This document shows, piece by piece, positions 1-8,159 of a stretch of 30,008 bases of DNA. The position numbers and the translations under genes were made by a program. Origin of the DNA: CAZXVW01 sp964644025. GTDB lineage: Bacteria; Acidobacteriota; Terriglobia; Bryobacterales; Bryobacteraceae. Every line of letters begins with the position of its first letter. The stretch's first letter is position 1. Location: contig CAZXVW010000028.1 of NCBI GenBank assembly GCA_964644025.1, positions 1 to 30,008 of the forward strand, given 5' to 3'. The notes beneath the pieces were generated by a model, which was not told where the DNA came from, made no database searches, and worked only from the letters and a program-made list of their open reading frames with translations.

Positions 1-597
1 AGCCCCGAGCCGCACACCGGAGCGAGGCGAGGTGTCCCAGTCCCGGTAAATCCGAACGCGGAGGAGTGACTTCGCCAGGCTCGTAGCTTCAGGCACACCC
101 ACAGGTCCTCTCAACTCTGCGAGAACGGACTGCGAAGCCTCTGCTCCGCTTACCCGTGACCTGCGGCGTGGTCCCGGTCCTACCCGAGCCGCCAGCCAAC
201 ACTTTTCCCCTCTGCGGGACACGAATGAATCCGGGTCGTTCTTGGTTTTGTTCACGGGGCGAAGGGATTCGGTCACAATCTCCAAGGCGGGCGTGGCAGC
301 GAAGTTCAGCTCGTAGACCAATTGGCGTTCGAGCTGGACAACACACTCGAGCGAGGCGGTTCGGTCCGGAGTGGCAGGTTCGCCTTTCCAGATCCATTCG
401 TGGGCGCCGCCACCCAACCGCATCGCTGCGGCAAGGTCAATTGGCGCGGCTTGCAGAAGTCCAACGGTGTCAATCAAATTCGACTTCCCAGCGGCATTCG
501 GTCCGATGATGACATTGAGCGGACGAAGTTCGAGGGTTGTTTCCCTGAAGGATAAGAGGTTCTTCAGCGTGATGGACCGAACAAACATCCTCCTCAT
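1..597 (-). CDS. AAA family ATPase (AAA_21/RecF-like), N-terminal part, cut by window edge
   Basis: The minus strand is open from an ATG at 597 to base 1, giving 199 residues without a stop. The start reads MRRMFVRSITLKNLLSF, followed by a Walker A motif GPNAAGKS at about residues 32-39. This N-terminal layout (short beta strand, 'KNLLSFR', Walker A 35-40 residues in) is typical of RecF/SMC-like AAA_21 ATPases. Near the cut end lies RVRIYRDWD, which resembles the 'IYREW' segment of COG4637-type ATPases. The signature, Walker B and C-terminal parts would lie beyond base 1. I chose 597 because GAGAG sits 6 nt upstream; the ATG at 588 is an alternative. Relatives often pair with a DUF4276 gene and are suspected in defence or DNA repair, but no partner is visible here. 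The family call is fairly safe; the role is unknown. Confidence 0.8.
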   Translation of the reverse strand, partial: MRRMFVRSITLKNLLSFRETTLELRPLNVIIGPNAAGKSNLIDTVGLLQAAPIDLAAAMRLGGGAHEWIWKGEPATPDRTASLECVVQLERQLVYELNFAATPALEIVTESLRPVNKTKNDPDSFVSRRGEKCWLAARVGPGPRRRSRVSGAEASQSVLAELRGPVGVPEATSLAKSLLRVRIYRDWDTSPRSGVRLGA

Positions 598-763
598 TGT
601 ATTCTCTCGGCCGGATTGACGGCGCGCCCACGGTCACGGGGTGTCGCGGGTCAGCCGGTCCGGGAAATGGAACAGCCCGAGCGGCAGCGGCTTCGCTCGC
701 AGCAGGGGCCAGTGTGACGGCTGCGCCCCGGGTTCGAACGCAGCCAGCACGCCGGGCGGCCTA

Positions 764-857
764 CTGCCGCTGAGTTCGGGGGTTGCGTAGCCCCTCACCA
801 GAACTGGAACTCGTGCTGCCCCTGAGTTCGGTATTTGCGTAGCCTGTCCCTGGAACT
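764..857. repeat. Imperfect tandem duplication upstream of the M14 peptidase gene
   Basis: Unit 1 (764-811) and unit 2 (816-857) both begin CTGCC-CTGAGTTCGG, continue with TTGCGTAGCC and end CTGGAACT. Unit 1 has about 6 extra bases near its end. The second copy runs directly into the -10-like TATGCT at 860-865. The first copy runs into CGTGCT. This looks like a duplicated promoter region whose upstream copy has decayed. The rest of 602-873 shows no gene. Confidence 0.6.
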
Positions 858-859
858 TG

Positions 860-865
860 TATGCT
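860..865 (+). promoter_or_regulatory. Putative -10 element TATGCT for the M14 peptidase
   Basis: TATGCT lies 8 nt before the ATG at 874, so transcription would begin almost at the start codon and give a leaderless mRNA. No Shine-Dalgarno sequence is visible. A possible -35 TTGCGT is at 835-840 with a long 19-nt spacer. This is prediction from sequence only. Confidence 0.45.
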
Positions 866-873
866 AGAAACTT

Positions 874-3585
874 ATGCGGAAACGGCTGCTTTATTGGTTT
901 TCATTGGTTCTGATGGTTGCGCCGCTGGCGGCCGCGGCGCGGTTCGAGTTCTGGCCGGGGACGAGCTACGATGCGGCCATTCCCACCGAGCGCAAGGTCC
1001 TCGGCTACAACCCGGGAGACCGGATCACCACCCCGGCTGACATCATCCGCTACCTGGAAGCCCTGGCCGCGGCCGCGCCTTCCCGCATGAAGGTATACCA
1101 GTACGCCAAAAGCTGGGAAGGGCGGCCCCTGATCTACGCTGTCATCGGCTCGGAGACCAACATCCGGCGGCTGGAGTCGATCCGGAAGGGCATGAAGCAG
1201 CTCGCCGACCCGCGCAAAACCCCCAAGGCCCAGGCGCAGAAGCTGATCGATACGTTGCCTGCCCTGGTCTGGCTGGCCTACGGCGTGCACGGCAACGAGA
1301 TCTCCTCACCGGACGCCGCGCTGGTAGTGGCGTATCACCTGCTGGCGGCGCGCAACGACAAGATGGTGAAGGAAATCCTCGACAACGTCGTCGTCCTGAT
1401 CGACCCGTTGCAGAACCCGGACGGCCGCAACCGTTTCGTGAACCATTTCGTCCAGAGCGAGGGACTGGAGCCGAATCCCAACCCCGACGCCCTGGAGCAC
1501 ACTGAAGACTGGCCGGGCGGCCGGACGAACCATTACCTGTTCGACATGAACCGCGACTGGTTCGCGCTCACTCAGCCGGAGACGCGCGGCCGGGTCAAGA
1601 CACTGCTGAAGTGGTACCCGCTGGTGTTCGTCGACTTGCACGAGATGGGGGGCGAGGCGACGTATTACTTCGCCCCGGAGGCGGTTCCGTATAACCCGTA
1701 CATCGACAAGACGCAGCGCGAGGAGCTTGCCTGGTTCGGAAAGAATAACGCCCATTGGTTCGATCAGTTCGGCTTCAGCTACTTCACGCGCGAAGTTTTT
1801 GATGAGTTCTACCCGGGCTATGGCGCCAGTTGGCCGCTTTACTACGGCGCGGTGGGGATGACTTACGAGCAGGCCTCGGTGCGCGGGTTGGTGAGGCGGC
1901 GGCGTATCGACGGGAAGCTGCTTCATTATCCCCAAACAATCCGCCAGCATTTCGTTTCCTCGATCTCGACCTGTCAGACGGCGGCGCGGCGCCGCAGGGA
2001 ACTGCTGGAGAATTTCTGGCGTTATCGGCAAACGGCGGTCGAAAACGGCCGCCAGGGGACCATCAAGGAATATGTATTCCCGCGCACGGGGGACGTTTCG
2101 GCTCTCGACAAGCTGGCTGACGTGCTGGCGCGGCAGGGCATCGAAGTGAGGCGCGCCAACGCGCCGTTCGAGGCCGGCGGACGCGAGTGCCCGGCCGGCA
2201 GCTACGCCATCAGCCTGGCGCAACCGTCCGAGCGGCTGATCCGGGCGCTGCTCGATCCCGAGGTGAAAATGGACGAGGCGTTCCTGAAGGAACAGGAACG
2301 GCGGCGGAAAAAGCACCTGCCGGATCAGATCTACGACGTGATCGCCTGGTCGCTCCCGCTTCTCTATAACGTGGAATTGATCAGCAGCAAGGAGCCGGTC
2401 CAGGGCAGCTTTGAACCGGTGCGCCCGGGTGCGCTGCCGAAGGGCAAGCTCAACGGCGGCAAAGCGACGGTGGCCTACCTGGTTCCGTGGGGCACGGCGG
2501 CCGCGGGACGGCTGCTGTGCGCTGCGCTGCGGAAGGACATGAAGGTTTGGAGCGCCGATAAGAGCTTTACGTTGAAGGGGCGCAAGTTCCCGCGGGGCAC
2601 GCTGATCTTCAAAGTGGCCGAGTACTCCGGGGAGTTACCCGGCGTGATGTCGGAGCTGGCGGCGGCCTCGGGCGCCGAGGTCGTAGCCGCAAACACTGGC
2701 TGGGTGGACGAGGGGATCAGCCTGGGTAGCAACCGGGTCCTTCCGTTACGGCGGCCCGAGGTCGCCCTTGCCTGGGATGCGCCCACGGCCAGTTACGCGG
2801 CCGGCAACACGCGGTTCGTAATCGAGCGGCAGTTCGGATATCCGGTGACGCCGATCCGCACCAGCCTGCTAGCATCGCCGGCCACCGACCTGGATCATTA
2901 CGACGTGCTGATCCTCCCCGCCACCCGGCGCGCCGGCTACGCGACCGTATTGGGGGAGCGAGGCGCGAAGCGGCTGAAGGACTGGGTGAGTGACGGAGGA
3001 ACGCTGATCGGCATCGCCGGAGCGCTCGCCTACCTCACCGATCCCTCGGTGGAGCTTCTGGCCATCAACCGCGAACGGCAGCCCCGGGAGGAGAAAAAGG
3101 CCGAGAAGAAACCAGAAGAAAAGAAGAAGGAGGCGACCGTCCCCGGCAAGCTGATCGCGAACGAGAAGGAGCTGGCCAGGGAAATCGAGCCGGAGAAGGA
3201 ATTGCCGGACAACGTGCCCGGCGTGCTGGTGAGGGCGAGGCTGGACCCGGACAACTGGATCACGGCGGGGTTGCGCGGCACCGTGAATGTTATGTTTCAG
3301 GGACGGGGGATTTACACGCCGATTAAACTGGATAAAGGCGTCAACGCGGCGCTGTTTCTGGGCCCGGAAAAGCTGCTCGCCAGCGGGTATCTTTGGGAGG
3401 AGAACCGCAAGCAGCTTGCCTTCAAACCGTTCGTGGTGGTGCAGAAGACGGGACGGGGCATGGTGGTGGGTTTCACGGCCGACCCGAATTTCCGGGCCTA
3501 CATGGACGGTTTGAACATGTTGTTCGTGAACGCCATCTTCCGTAGCCAGGCGCGGGTGCGCAGCGCGAAGGAGACGGCGTTTTGA
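874..3585 (+). CDS. Secreted M14-family zinc carboxypeptidase with GATase-like C-terminal domain
   Basis: 903 residues with a signal peptide at about 1-22 (MRKRLLYWFS then a hydrophobic stretch ending AAAA). The zinc-binding pattern of peptidase family M14 is visible: H139 and E142 in GVHGNE, H256 in VDLHE, the substrate-binding segment NPDGRNR at about 181-187, and the likely catalytic glutamate E332 in MTYEQAS. It should be exported and cleave peptides or amino-acid conjugates. The protein is about three times longer than a minimal M14 enzyme. Residues 640-735 (LDHYDVLILP ... GGTLIGIAG) look like the glutamine-amidotransferase-like fold often found at the end of large bacterial M14 proteins. 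A Lys/Glu-rich linker follows at about 739-760. The ATG is supported by the signal peptide but not by an RBS. It stands alone, so the substrate cannot be inferred. Confidence 0.88.
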   Translation: MRKRLLYWFSLVLMVAPLAAAARFEFWPGTSYDAAIPTERKVLGYNPGDRITTPADIIRYLEALAAAAPSRMKVYQYAKSWEGRPLIYAVIGSETNIRRLESIRKGMKQLADPRKTPKAQAQKLIDTLPALVWLAYGVHGNEISSPDAALVVAYHLLAARNDKMVKEILDNVVVLIDPLQNPDGRNRFVNHFVQSEGLEPNPNPDALEHTEDWPGGRTNHYLFDMNRDWFALTQPETRGRVKTLLKWYPLVFVDLHEMGGEATYYFAPEAVPYNPYIDKTQREELAWFGKNNAHWFDQFGFSYFTREVFDEFYPGYGASWPLYYGAVGMTYEQASVRGLVRRRRIDGKLLHYPQTIRQHFVSSISTCQTAARRRRELLENFWRYRQTAVENGRQGTIKEYVFPRTGDVSALDKLADVLARQGIEVRRANAPFEAGGRECPAGSYAISLAQPSERLIRALLDPEVKMDEAFLKEQERRRKKHLPDQIYDVIAWSLPLLYNVELISSKEPVQGSFEPVRPGALPKGKLNGGKATVAYLVPWGTAAAGRLLCAALRKDMKVWSADKSFTLKGRKFPRGTLIFKVAEYSGELPGVMSELAAASGAEVVAANTGWVDEGISLGSNRVLPLRRPEVALAWDAPTASYAAGNTRFVIERQFGYPVTPIRTSLLASPATDLDHYDVLILPATRRAGYATVLGERGAKRLKDWVSDGGTLIGIAGALAYLTDPSVELLAINRERQPREEKKAEKKPEEKKKEATVPGKLIANEKELAREIEPEKELPDNVPGVLVRARLDPDNWITAGLRGTVNVMFQGRGIYTPIKLDKGVNAALFLGPEKLLASGYLWEENRKQLAFKPFVVVQKTGRGMVVGFTADPNFRAYMDGLNMLFVNAIFRSQARVRSAKETAF

Positions 3586-3587
3586 CA

Positions 3588-3610
3588 GCCCTGCGCACCG
3601 GAAACAGGGC
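3588..3610 (+). terminator. Stem-loop just after the M14 peptidase gene
   Basis: GCCCTG (3588-3593) pairs perfectly with CAGGGC (3605-3610) across an 11-nt loop, 2 nt after the TGA. No T tract follows, so intrinsic termination is uncertain. A second hairpin, AAACCC/GGGTTT at 3669-3686 followed by a T-rich stretch, is another candidate. Confidence 0.35.
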
Positions 3611-4170
3611 GGAGCGATACCGAAGTTCCAGCCCCGGACAAGCGCTATCTGACTGACACTGCGAAGGAAAACCCGGAAAGGGGTTTCTCGTTTCTGGCTA
3701 CACACCGAGCAGGCGGAAGGCCTTGGCCTGGAGCGGGGTGACTCGGGCCGGCAAATGGAAGCTCGCGCCGGAGCCTCCGGTGCTGCCGCTTCGGCAGGCA
3801 GGCGAGCGCGCCACAATGCTCGTCCTCGGTGGCATCTTCGACCGCCAGCTCCGCGGCCGGCGTGGTGGTCTTCCAACTGCGGGCCGTGGCCGGCTTCGAG
3901 CCCGCCCGTCGCCTCGGCCTGGGATCTCCGCCCAGGCGCGACCCTGCGCGGATCGCTTTCACACTACTACAACGAGAAATCAACTCACGCCTTCGGTTAC
4001 TTTCTCACGTGGCACAACAACCCCCTATTCGGTTACTTTCCTATTTGACTTGAAGGGAAAACAATGTCGCAGAAAACGTTTCCAGTGAGTGGCTACATCT
4101 GGAGATGCGAAACGCGATTAACTCATTGACCTGGAAGCACTACTTCAGAAATCGCCTCAGGAACTTCGAG
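3611..4170. other. Gene-free stretch between convergent genes
   Basis: I find no convincing coding region in these 560 bases. The short open frames on both strands have low-complexity Arg/Ala/Pro-rich translations typical of shadow frames in GC-rich DNA. The right part (about 3955-4090) is clearly more AT-rich than its surroundings and contains a 13-nt direct repeat. It may be a decayed insertion or simply an untranslated gap between converging transcripts. Confidence 0.5.
3992..4040. repeat. Pair of 13-nt direct repeats TTCGGTTACTTTC
   Basis: TTCGGTTACTTTC occurs exactly at 3992-4004 and again at 4028-4040, 36 bases apart start to start, inside a locally AT-rich patch. Identical repeats this close can be binding sites for a recombinase or transposase, or remnants of a mobile-element end. 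No transposase gene is next to them. Confidence 0.6.
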
Positions 4171-5160
4171 CTAGCGGGGGTGGACCACGAGCGGATCCGG
4201 GTAATGCCGCAAGTAGGCCTCGCGGACGATCGGCTCGGCGATCTCCTTGAGCTTTGTCCAATGCAGGCTGCTGCCGAGTTCGCTGTCCGATCCGGCGGCC
4301 AGGGTGGAGCCGCCCCAGATCTTCTCCTGCGGCAGATCCTCGGCCGCCTGGAACGCCGCGGTCAGCTTATCCACCTGAAAGATGTCTTCGTCGTAAGGTG
4401 AGCCGCGAATGATGCTGTAGGTGTAGCGGCCGTTGGGCCTGGTGCAGATGAGGCTGATGAGGTTCGTGAACCGCTCGGCCGCGAGCACCAGCCGCGTGTT
4501 CGGATCTCCCTTTTCATCCGCGATCACGAAGTTGTAGGGCGATTTGTAAAGGATCTCGGGCTTCGTCGTGATCGGGGTGATGCCGGCTCTCCCCTCCAGC
4601 AGCGCGAGCAGGCGGTCGCAAACCTCGCGGATCGTGTTGATGACGATCGCTTCGTCCCCGGTTCGCTTGCCCAGCATCCTTTGCCTTCGGTACGGCTCGA
4701 AAACCCAGGTGAAGTGATTGCGGACAATCTCGTTGAGTCGGACCGGGTACAGGCCGCCGCAGACGTCGATCTTGTTGTTGTACTGCACGATCCACCGCAG
4801 CAGCGGGTCGCCGCCCACCCGCTCCAGCAGTTCGTGGTATTCCAGCACGAAAGCGGCCAGGGATACGTCCTGGTCCGCATTCCAGACGAAGACGTTTACT
4901 GGACGCTGGCGAGGCAACCACCGTTCCATCAGCCTACCCTGGCGCACGGCAATGTAGGCCTGCATCGCGGCGCTCATCGTGGCCTCACGAATCACTCCCT
5001 TGTGATGGTCGAAGTGAACGTGGTGGCCTACGTGCCCGGGAGTGTCGTCCATCACCTCCAGGCCGATGGAGTATTCCGGGGCTTCGCGGACGAAATGGTC
5101 CCAGTTCTCAAACCGCCTGGCGGGGACGTGAATCTCGATGTTCTGAAACGGATTCTTCAT
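4171..5160 (-). CDS. Conserved hypothetical protein with DHH/DHHA1-like motifs
   Basis: 329 residues, no signal peptide, probably cytoplasmic. Three features recall DHH-superfamily phosphoesterases: HHVHFDHH at residues 46-53, NADQDVSLAAFVLEY at 94-108 (like the Asp-rich 'D-x-D' strand), and IWGGSTLAAG at 281-290 (like the DHHA1 motif GG-H-x-x-AAG, but with Ser in place of His). The order DHH first, Asp motif second differs from classical DHH enzymes. I recall other uncharacterised bacterial proteins sharing the segments 'WVFEPYRR' (here about 152-159) and 'TYSI-R-SP'. A metal-dependent phosphoesterase is possible but unproven. AGGT lies 4 nt upstream of the ATG, and an extended -10 is 28 nt away. 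It is the lone minus-strand gene here, back to back with the LamG-like gene. Confidence 0.72.
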   Translation of the reverse strand: MKNPFQNIEIHVPARRFENWDHFVREAPEYSIGLEVMDDTPGHVGHHVHFDHHKGVIREATMSAAMQAYIAVRQGRLMERWLPRQRPVNVFVWNADQDVSLAAFVLEYHELLERVGGDPLLRWIVQYNNKIDVCGGLYPVRLNEIVRNHFTWVFEPYRRQRMLGKRTGDEAIVINTIREVCDRLLALLEGRAGITPITTKPEILYKSPYNFVIADEKGDPNTRLVLAAERFTNLISLICTRPNGRYTYSIIRGSPYDEDIFQVDKLTAAFQAAEDLPQEKIWGGSTLAAGSDSELGSSLHWTKLKEIAEPIVREAYLRHYPDPLVVHPR

Positions 5161-5188
5161 TTCGACCTACAGGTAACCCACCTAGAGG

Positions 5189-5194
5189 AGCATA
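5189..5194 (-). promoter_or_regulatory. Putative extended -10 (TGC-TATGCT) for the DHH-like gene
   Basis: Read on the minus strand, TATGCT (5194 to 5189) is preceded by TGC, an extended -10 signature. It ends 28 nt before the ATG at 5160. No good -35 is seen, as expected for extended -10 promoters. A GTTTAAAC palindrome (5199-5206) lies just upstream. Confidence 0.4.
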
Positions 5195-5249
5195 GCACGT
5201 TTAAACGGGCGACAGGCCCCTCCCGGCTACCGGCGCCGTCTGAAGAACT

Positions 5250-5285
5250 CCTGAAAGCCCGCTCCTGGCAGCCGTCGTTTTCAGG
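5250..5285. repeat. Inverted repeat CCTGAAA/TTTCAGG upstream of the LamG-like gene
   Basis: CCTGAAA at 5250-5256 is the exact complement of TTTCAGG at 5279-5285, with a 22-nt interval. It lies between the divergent genes at 5160 and 5330, about 45 nt before the second one. It could be an operator or a leader hairpin, and chance is possible at this length. Confidence 0.3.
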
Positions 5286-5329
5286 CAATCTTCAGCTTGA
5301 AGGAGGAGAATAAGGAAGAGGAGGATACG

Positions 5330-6004
5330 ATGAAAAGCATTTGGAGTTCATCCCTACTGCTGGTGGCGCTTGCTACGCTGCTCACCGGTTCGGTCCTGGC
5401 GACGACGATCAACTTTGACTCGGCCACGCCGGGAGCACTTCCGCCGGGCTGGATCTCAGCGATGACGCATAACGGTGGACCCCCGCGCTGGGAGGTGGTC
5501 GCCGATAACACCGCGCCGAGCAAGCCCAACGTGCTGGCCCAGCTTTCCAGCGACCCGACCGGCGGACGATTCCCGCTGGCCATTTACGACAAGGCAAGCC
5601 TGAAGGACGGTGAGCTTAGCGTGAAGTTCAAGCCCATCTCGGGAAACATTGACGCTTCGGGAGGACTGGTTTGGCGCTACCGCGACCCGAACAACTATTA
5701 CATCGTTCGCTCGAACGCCCTGGAGAACAACACCGTGCTTTACAAGGTGGAAAACGGAAGGCGTTCCTCGCTGGCTCCCAAGGGGACGCCGCCGAGAACT
5801 TACGGCGTGCGGCATACGGTTACGGGGCAGCAATGGCATACGCTCCGCGTCACCTTCAGCGGCCCCTTGTTCACTGTCTATTACGATGGAAAAAAAATGT
5901 TCGAGGTGGAGGATAATACGTTCACCGAAGCTGGAAACGTCGGCTTGTGGACAAAAGCCGACAGCGTGACGCATTTCGACGATTTCCAGTTCGTGCCGCA
6001 CTGA
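5330..6004 (+). CDS. Secreted LamG/DUF1080-like concanavalin-fold protein
   Basis: 224 residues. Signal peptide at 1-24 (MKSIWSSSLLLVALATLL ... VLA). The mature part has the beta-sandwich pattern of LamG / 3-keto-disaccharide hydrolase (DUF1080) domains: INFDSATPGALPPGW near the start, SGGLVWRYRDPNNYYIVR in the middle, a 'W-H-T-L-R-V' strand, VYYDGKKMFEVED and AGNVGLWTKADSVTHFDDF at the end. Such domains bind or process carbohydrates outside the cytoplasm. I chose the ATG at 5330 because AGGAGG (5319-5324) sits 5 nt upstream and the signal peptide begins there; an in-frame ATG at 5297 would add an unlikely acidic leader. It is first of a five-gene run: the next gene starts 13 nt after its stop. 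No catalytic residues can be assigned. Confidence 0.8.
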   Translation: MKSIWSSSLLLVALATLLTGSVLATTINFDSATPGALPPGWISAMTHNGGPPRWEVVADNTAPSKPNVLAQLSSDPTGGRFPLAIYDKASLKDGELSVKFKPISGNIDASGGLVWRYRDPNNYYIVRSNALENNTVLYKVENGRRSSLAPKGTPPRTYGVRHTVTGQQWHTLRVTFSGPLFTVYYDGKKMFEVEDNTFTEAGNVGLWTKADSVTHFDDFQFVPH

Positions 6005-6017
6005 ATCGGATCACCGA

Positions 6018-8150
6018 ATGTTCGCCGCCCACGCCGACGGCCGGAGCAGATCGAGCAATGCAAATGCCAGGTGTGCCTGCAGCCCGGTGCCCCGCAACGC
6101 GGCTCGGCTTGTGGCCATGCTCGTGGTTCTTGCTCTGGCCTCCTGGTCACAAGCCCAGCCACCTCATTCAGTAACCGCGGTCCGCACCGCCACCCCGCCC
6201 GTTATCGACGGCGTGATCCAGCCCGGTGAGTGGGCCAAGGCGGCGCGCGTGGACAATTTCATCCAGTTGCAACCGCGACGGGGAGCGCCGGCGACCGAGC
6301 GTACCGTTGCTTACATTCTTTACGATGACCTGCACATCTACGTGGGCGTTTACGCCTATGACTCCGAGCCCGGCAAGATTACGGCCCGGCTGACGCGGCG
6401 GGACGCGGACATGGCCGATGACGACTCGATCACAATCTTCCTCGATACGTTTCACGACCGGCGCAACTGTTACCTGTTTGCCACCAATCCGCTCGGAACC
6501 CAAACCGACGGCCGGATCGGCGAGGACGGCAGGGTCCGGGATACGACCTGGGACGCGGAGTGGTCATCGGCAAGCCGGATCACCGCTGACGGCTGGAGCG
6601 CCGAATTCGCCATTCCCTTCCGCGTACTGCAGTTTCGCCCGGGAAAGAATCGGACCTGGGGCTTCAACATTGGCCGCACGCGCCGCGCCAACCTGGAAGC
6701 AAGCTTCTGGGCCGGGCCCCTGGAGGCGGCGTTCCGGGTCTCCCAGTACGGGGAACTCCGCGGGCTGGATCTCACCGTGAAGGGCGCCAAACGCTGGGAG
6801 CTGGTCCCTTATCTGCTCGGCAACTACGCCCAGGGCCGGAACACCAAGGGTGACGCGGGCCTGGACTTCCGGTACACGTTCAGCCCGGAAACCCGGGCGG
6901 ATGTAACGGTCAACCCCGACTTCGCCACCGTGGAGGCGGACGAGGAGTTCGTCAATCTGACCCGGTTCGAGCCGCAACTACGAGAGAAGCGTCCCTTTTT
7001 CCTGGAAAGCAACGACCGGTTCCGGCAGCGGATCCAGTCCTTCTATTCCCGCCGCATTCAGGATATTGACATCGGCGGGACCTTGCGATCGCGTTACGGG
7101 GCCTGGGACATGACGCTGCTGTCGGTCCGTTCCTCGCCGATGGAAGTGGACTCCACCCTGGAGGACGGCTCCGTGCTAGAGCACGCCAACTATACCGTGG
7201 CGCGCGTACAACGACACATCATGAAATCCTCCGACGTCGGCATCCTGGTGGCCAACCGCGCCCTGGGTGGCGAGAACCGCGGATCGGTGGGCCTGGATAC
7301 AACGCTCCACCTGACGCGGATCATGAACTTCACGGGCCAGCTCGTCCGCTCTCACGGCCCGTACACCAGCGGCCGCTGGGCCTTTTTCGTCCGTCCCGCC
7401 TGGGATTCCTCAACGTTCCACTATCACTTCCGCTACACTCATCTCGGTGACCGGTTCGGCGACAACGTCAATGCCATCGGTTTTGTGCGGGACGACAACC
7501 GGCGGGAAATGGACAGTGACCTGGAAAAGGTTTTCTGGCTGGAAAAAGGGCCAATTCAGCGAATCGGGTTCGAGGCCAAGAACAACATTTACTGGAGCCA
7601 GCAGAACGTGTTGCGGCACTATCACCAGATTGACACAGCCGAGGTCGAGTTCCGCAACCGCTGGAGCGTCGAGGCTGGACACGGGCAGATGTTCGACCGG
7701 TTCGAGAAGAAGTTCTTCAACAACCGGACCTGGTGCAACCTGGGCTACAATACGCGGGAATACAACTCCTGGGAGATCGAGTACCAGACCGGACGCAATT
7801 ATGATTCAGACCTGGATTCGATGAGTGCGCGCATACGCCGGAAGGTGAGTCAGAAGCTGGGGGTAGAGTACCAGCTTTCCCGCGTCTGGCTCAATCCCGA
7901 TCCGGAGAACAAGGCCACGCTAATCAACATCTTCCGCGCCCGCCACAACTTTACTCGCGACGTGTACCTCCGGTTGTTCTTCCAAACCAATTCCGTAATC
8001 GACCGCAAGAACCTGGAAGCGGTGTTCGTCTGGCGCTACCAGCCGCCATTCGGGTCCATCCAGTTTGCCTTCCAGCGCGGCCGTGCCGCCTTCGGACAAC
8101 GCTCCCAACAAGGCAACACGTTCTTCGTCAAAATGACACATGTGTTTTGA
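6018..8150 (+). CDS. CBM9-like N-terminal domain plus DUF5916 outer-membrane beta-barrel
   Basis: About 710 residues from the ATG at 6018. A hydrophobic signal sequence (LVAMLVVLALASWSQA) ends near residue 47. A GTG at 6087 would give a tidier signal peptide (MPRNAARLVAML...), so the exact start is open. Residues about 58-255 match the CBM9-like fold: PPVIDGVIQPGEW, then LYDDLHIYVGVYAYD, DDDSITIFLDTFHDRRN and the Trp-rich WDAEWSSASRITADGWSAE. The remainder has alternating polar/aromatic strands and ends in phenylalanine (THVF), the terminal mark of outer-membrane barrels inserted by Bam. The combination is the DUF5916 family. Its position between a secreted sugar-binding-like protein and an ABC importer suggests a role in surface binding or uptake. 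That role is inference. Confidence 0.82.
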   Translation: MFAAHADGRSRSSNANARCACSPVPRNAARLVAMLVVLALASWSQAQPPHSVTAVRTATPPVIDGVIQPGEWAKAARVDNFIQLQPRRGAPATERTVAYILYDDLHIYVGVYAYDSEPGKITARLTRRDADMADDDSITIFLDTFHDRRNCYLFATNPLGTQTDGRIGEDGRVRDTTWDAEWSSASRITADGWSAEFAIPFRVLQFRPGKNRTWGFNIGRTRRANLEASFWAGPLEAAFRVSQYGELRGLDLTVKGAKRWELVPYLLGNYAQGRNTKGDAGLDFRYTFSPETRADVTVNPDFATVEADEEFVNLTRFEPQLREKRPFFLESNDRFRQRIQSFYSRRIQDIDIGGTLRSRYGAWDMTLLSVRSSPMEVDSTLEDGSVLEHANYTVARVQRHIMKSSDVGILVANRALGGENRGSVGLDTTLHLTRIMNFTGQLVRSHGPYTSGRWAFFVRPAWDSSTFHYHFRYTHLGDRFGDNVNAIGFVRDDNRREMDSDLEKVFWLEKGPIQRIGFEAKNNIYWSQQNVLRHYHQIDTAEVEFRNRWSVEAGHGQMFDRFEKKFFNNRTWCNLGYNTREYNSWEIEYQTGRNYDSDLDSMSARIRRKVSQKLGVEYQLSRVWLNPDPENKATLINIFRARHNFTRDVYLRLFFQTNSVIDRKNLEAVFVWRYQPPFGSIQFAFQRGRAAFGQRSQQGNTFFVKMTHVF

Positions 8151-8159
8151 TAGGTACAG

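Noticed and set aside
728..745. GGTTCGAAC, like the T-arm of a tRNA
   Set aside because: No acceptor, anticodon or D-arm pairing can be built around it.
2869..3876. Long minus-strand frame overlapping the end of the M14 gene
   Set aside because: Low-complexity Arg/His/Pro-rich translation, no motif, antisense to a clear gene.
3723..4088. Open frame of 121 codons in the gap after the M14 gene
   Set aside because: No ribosome site, no family resemblance and compositional bias; several equally poor frames overlap it.
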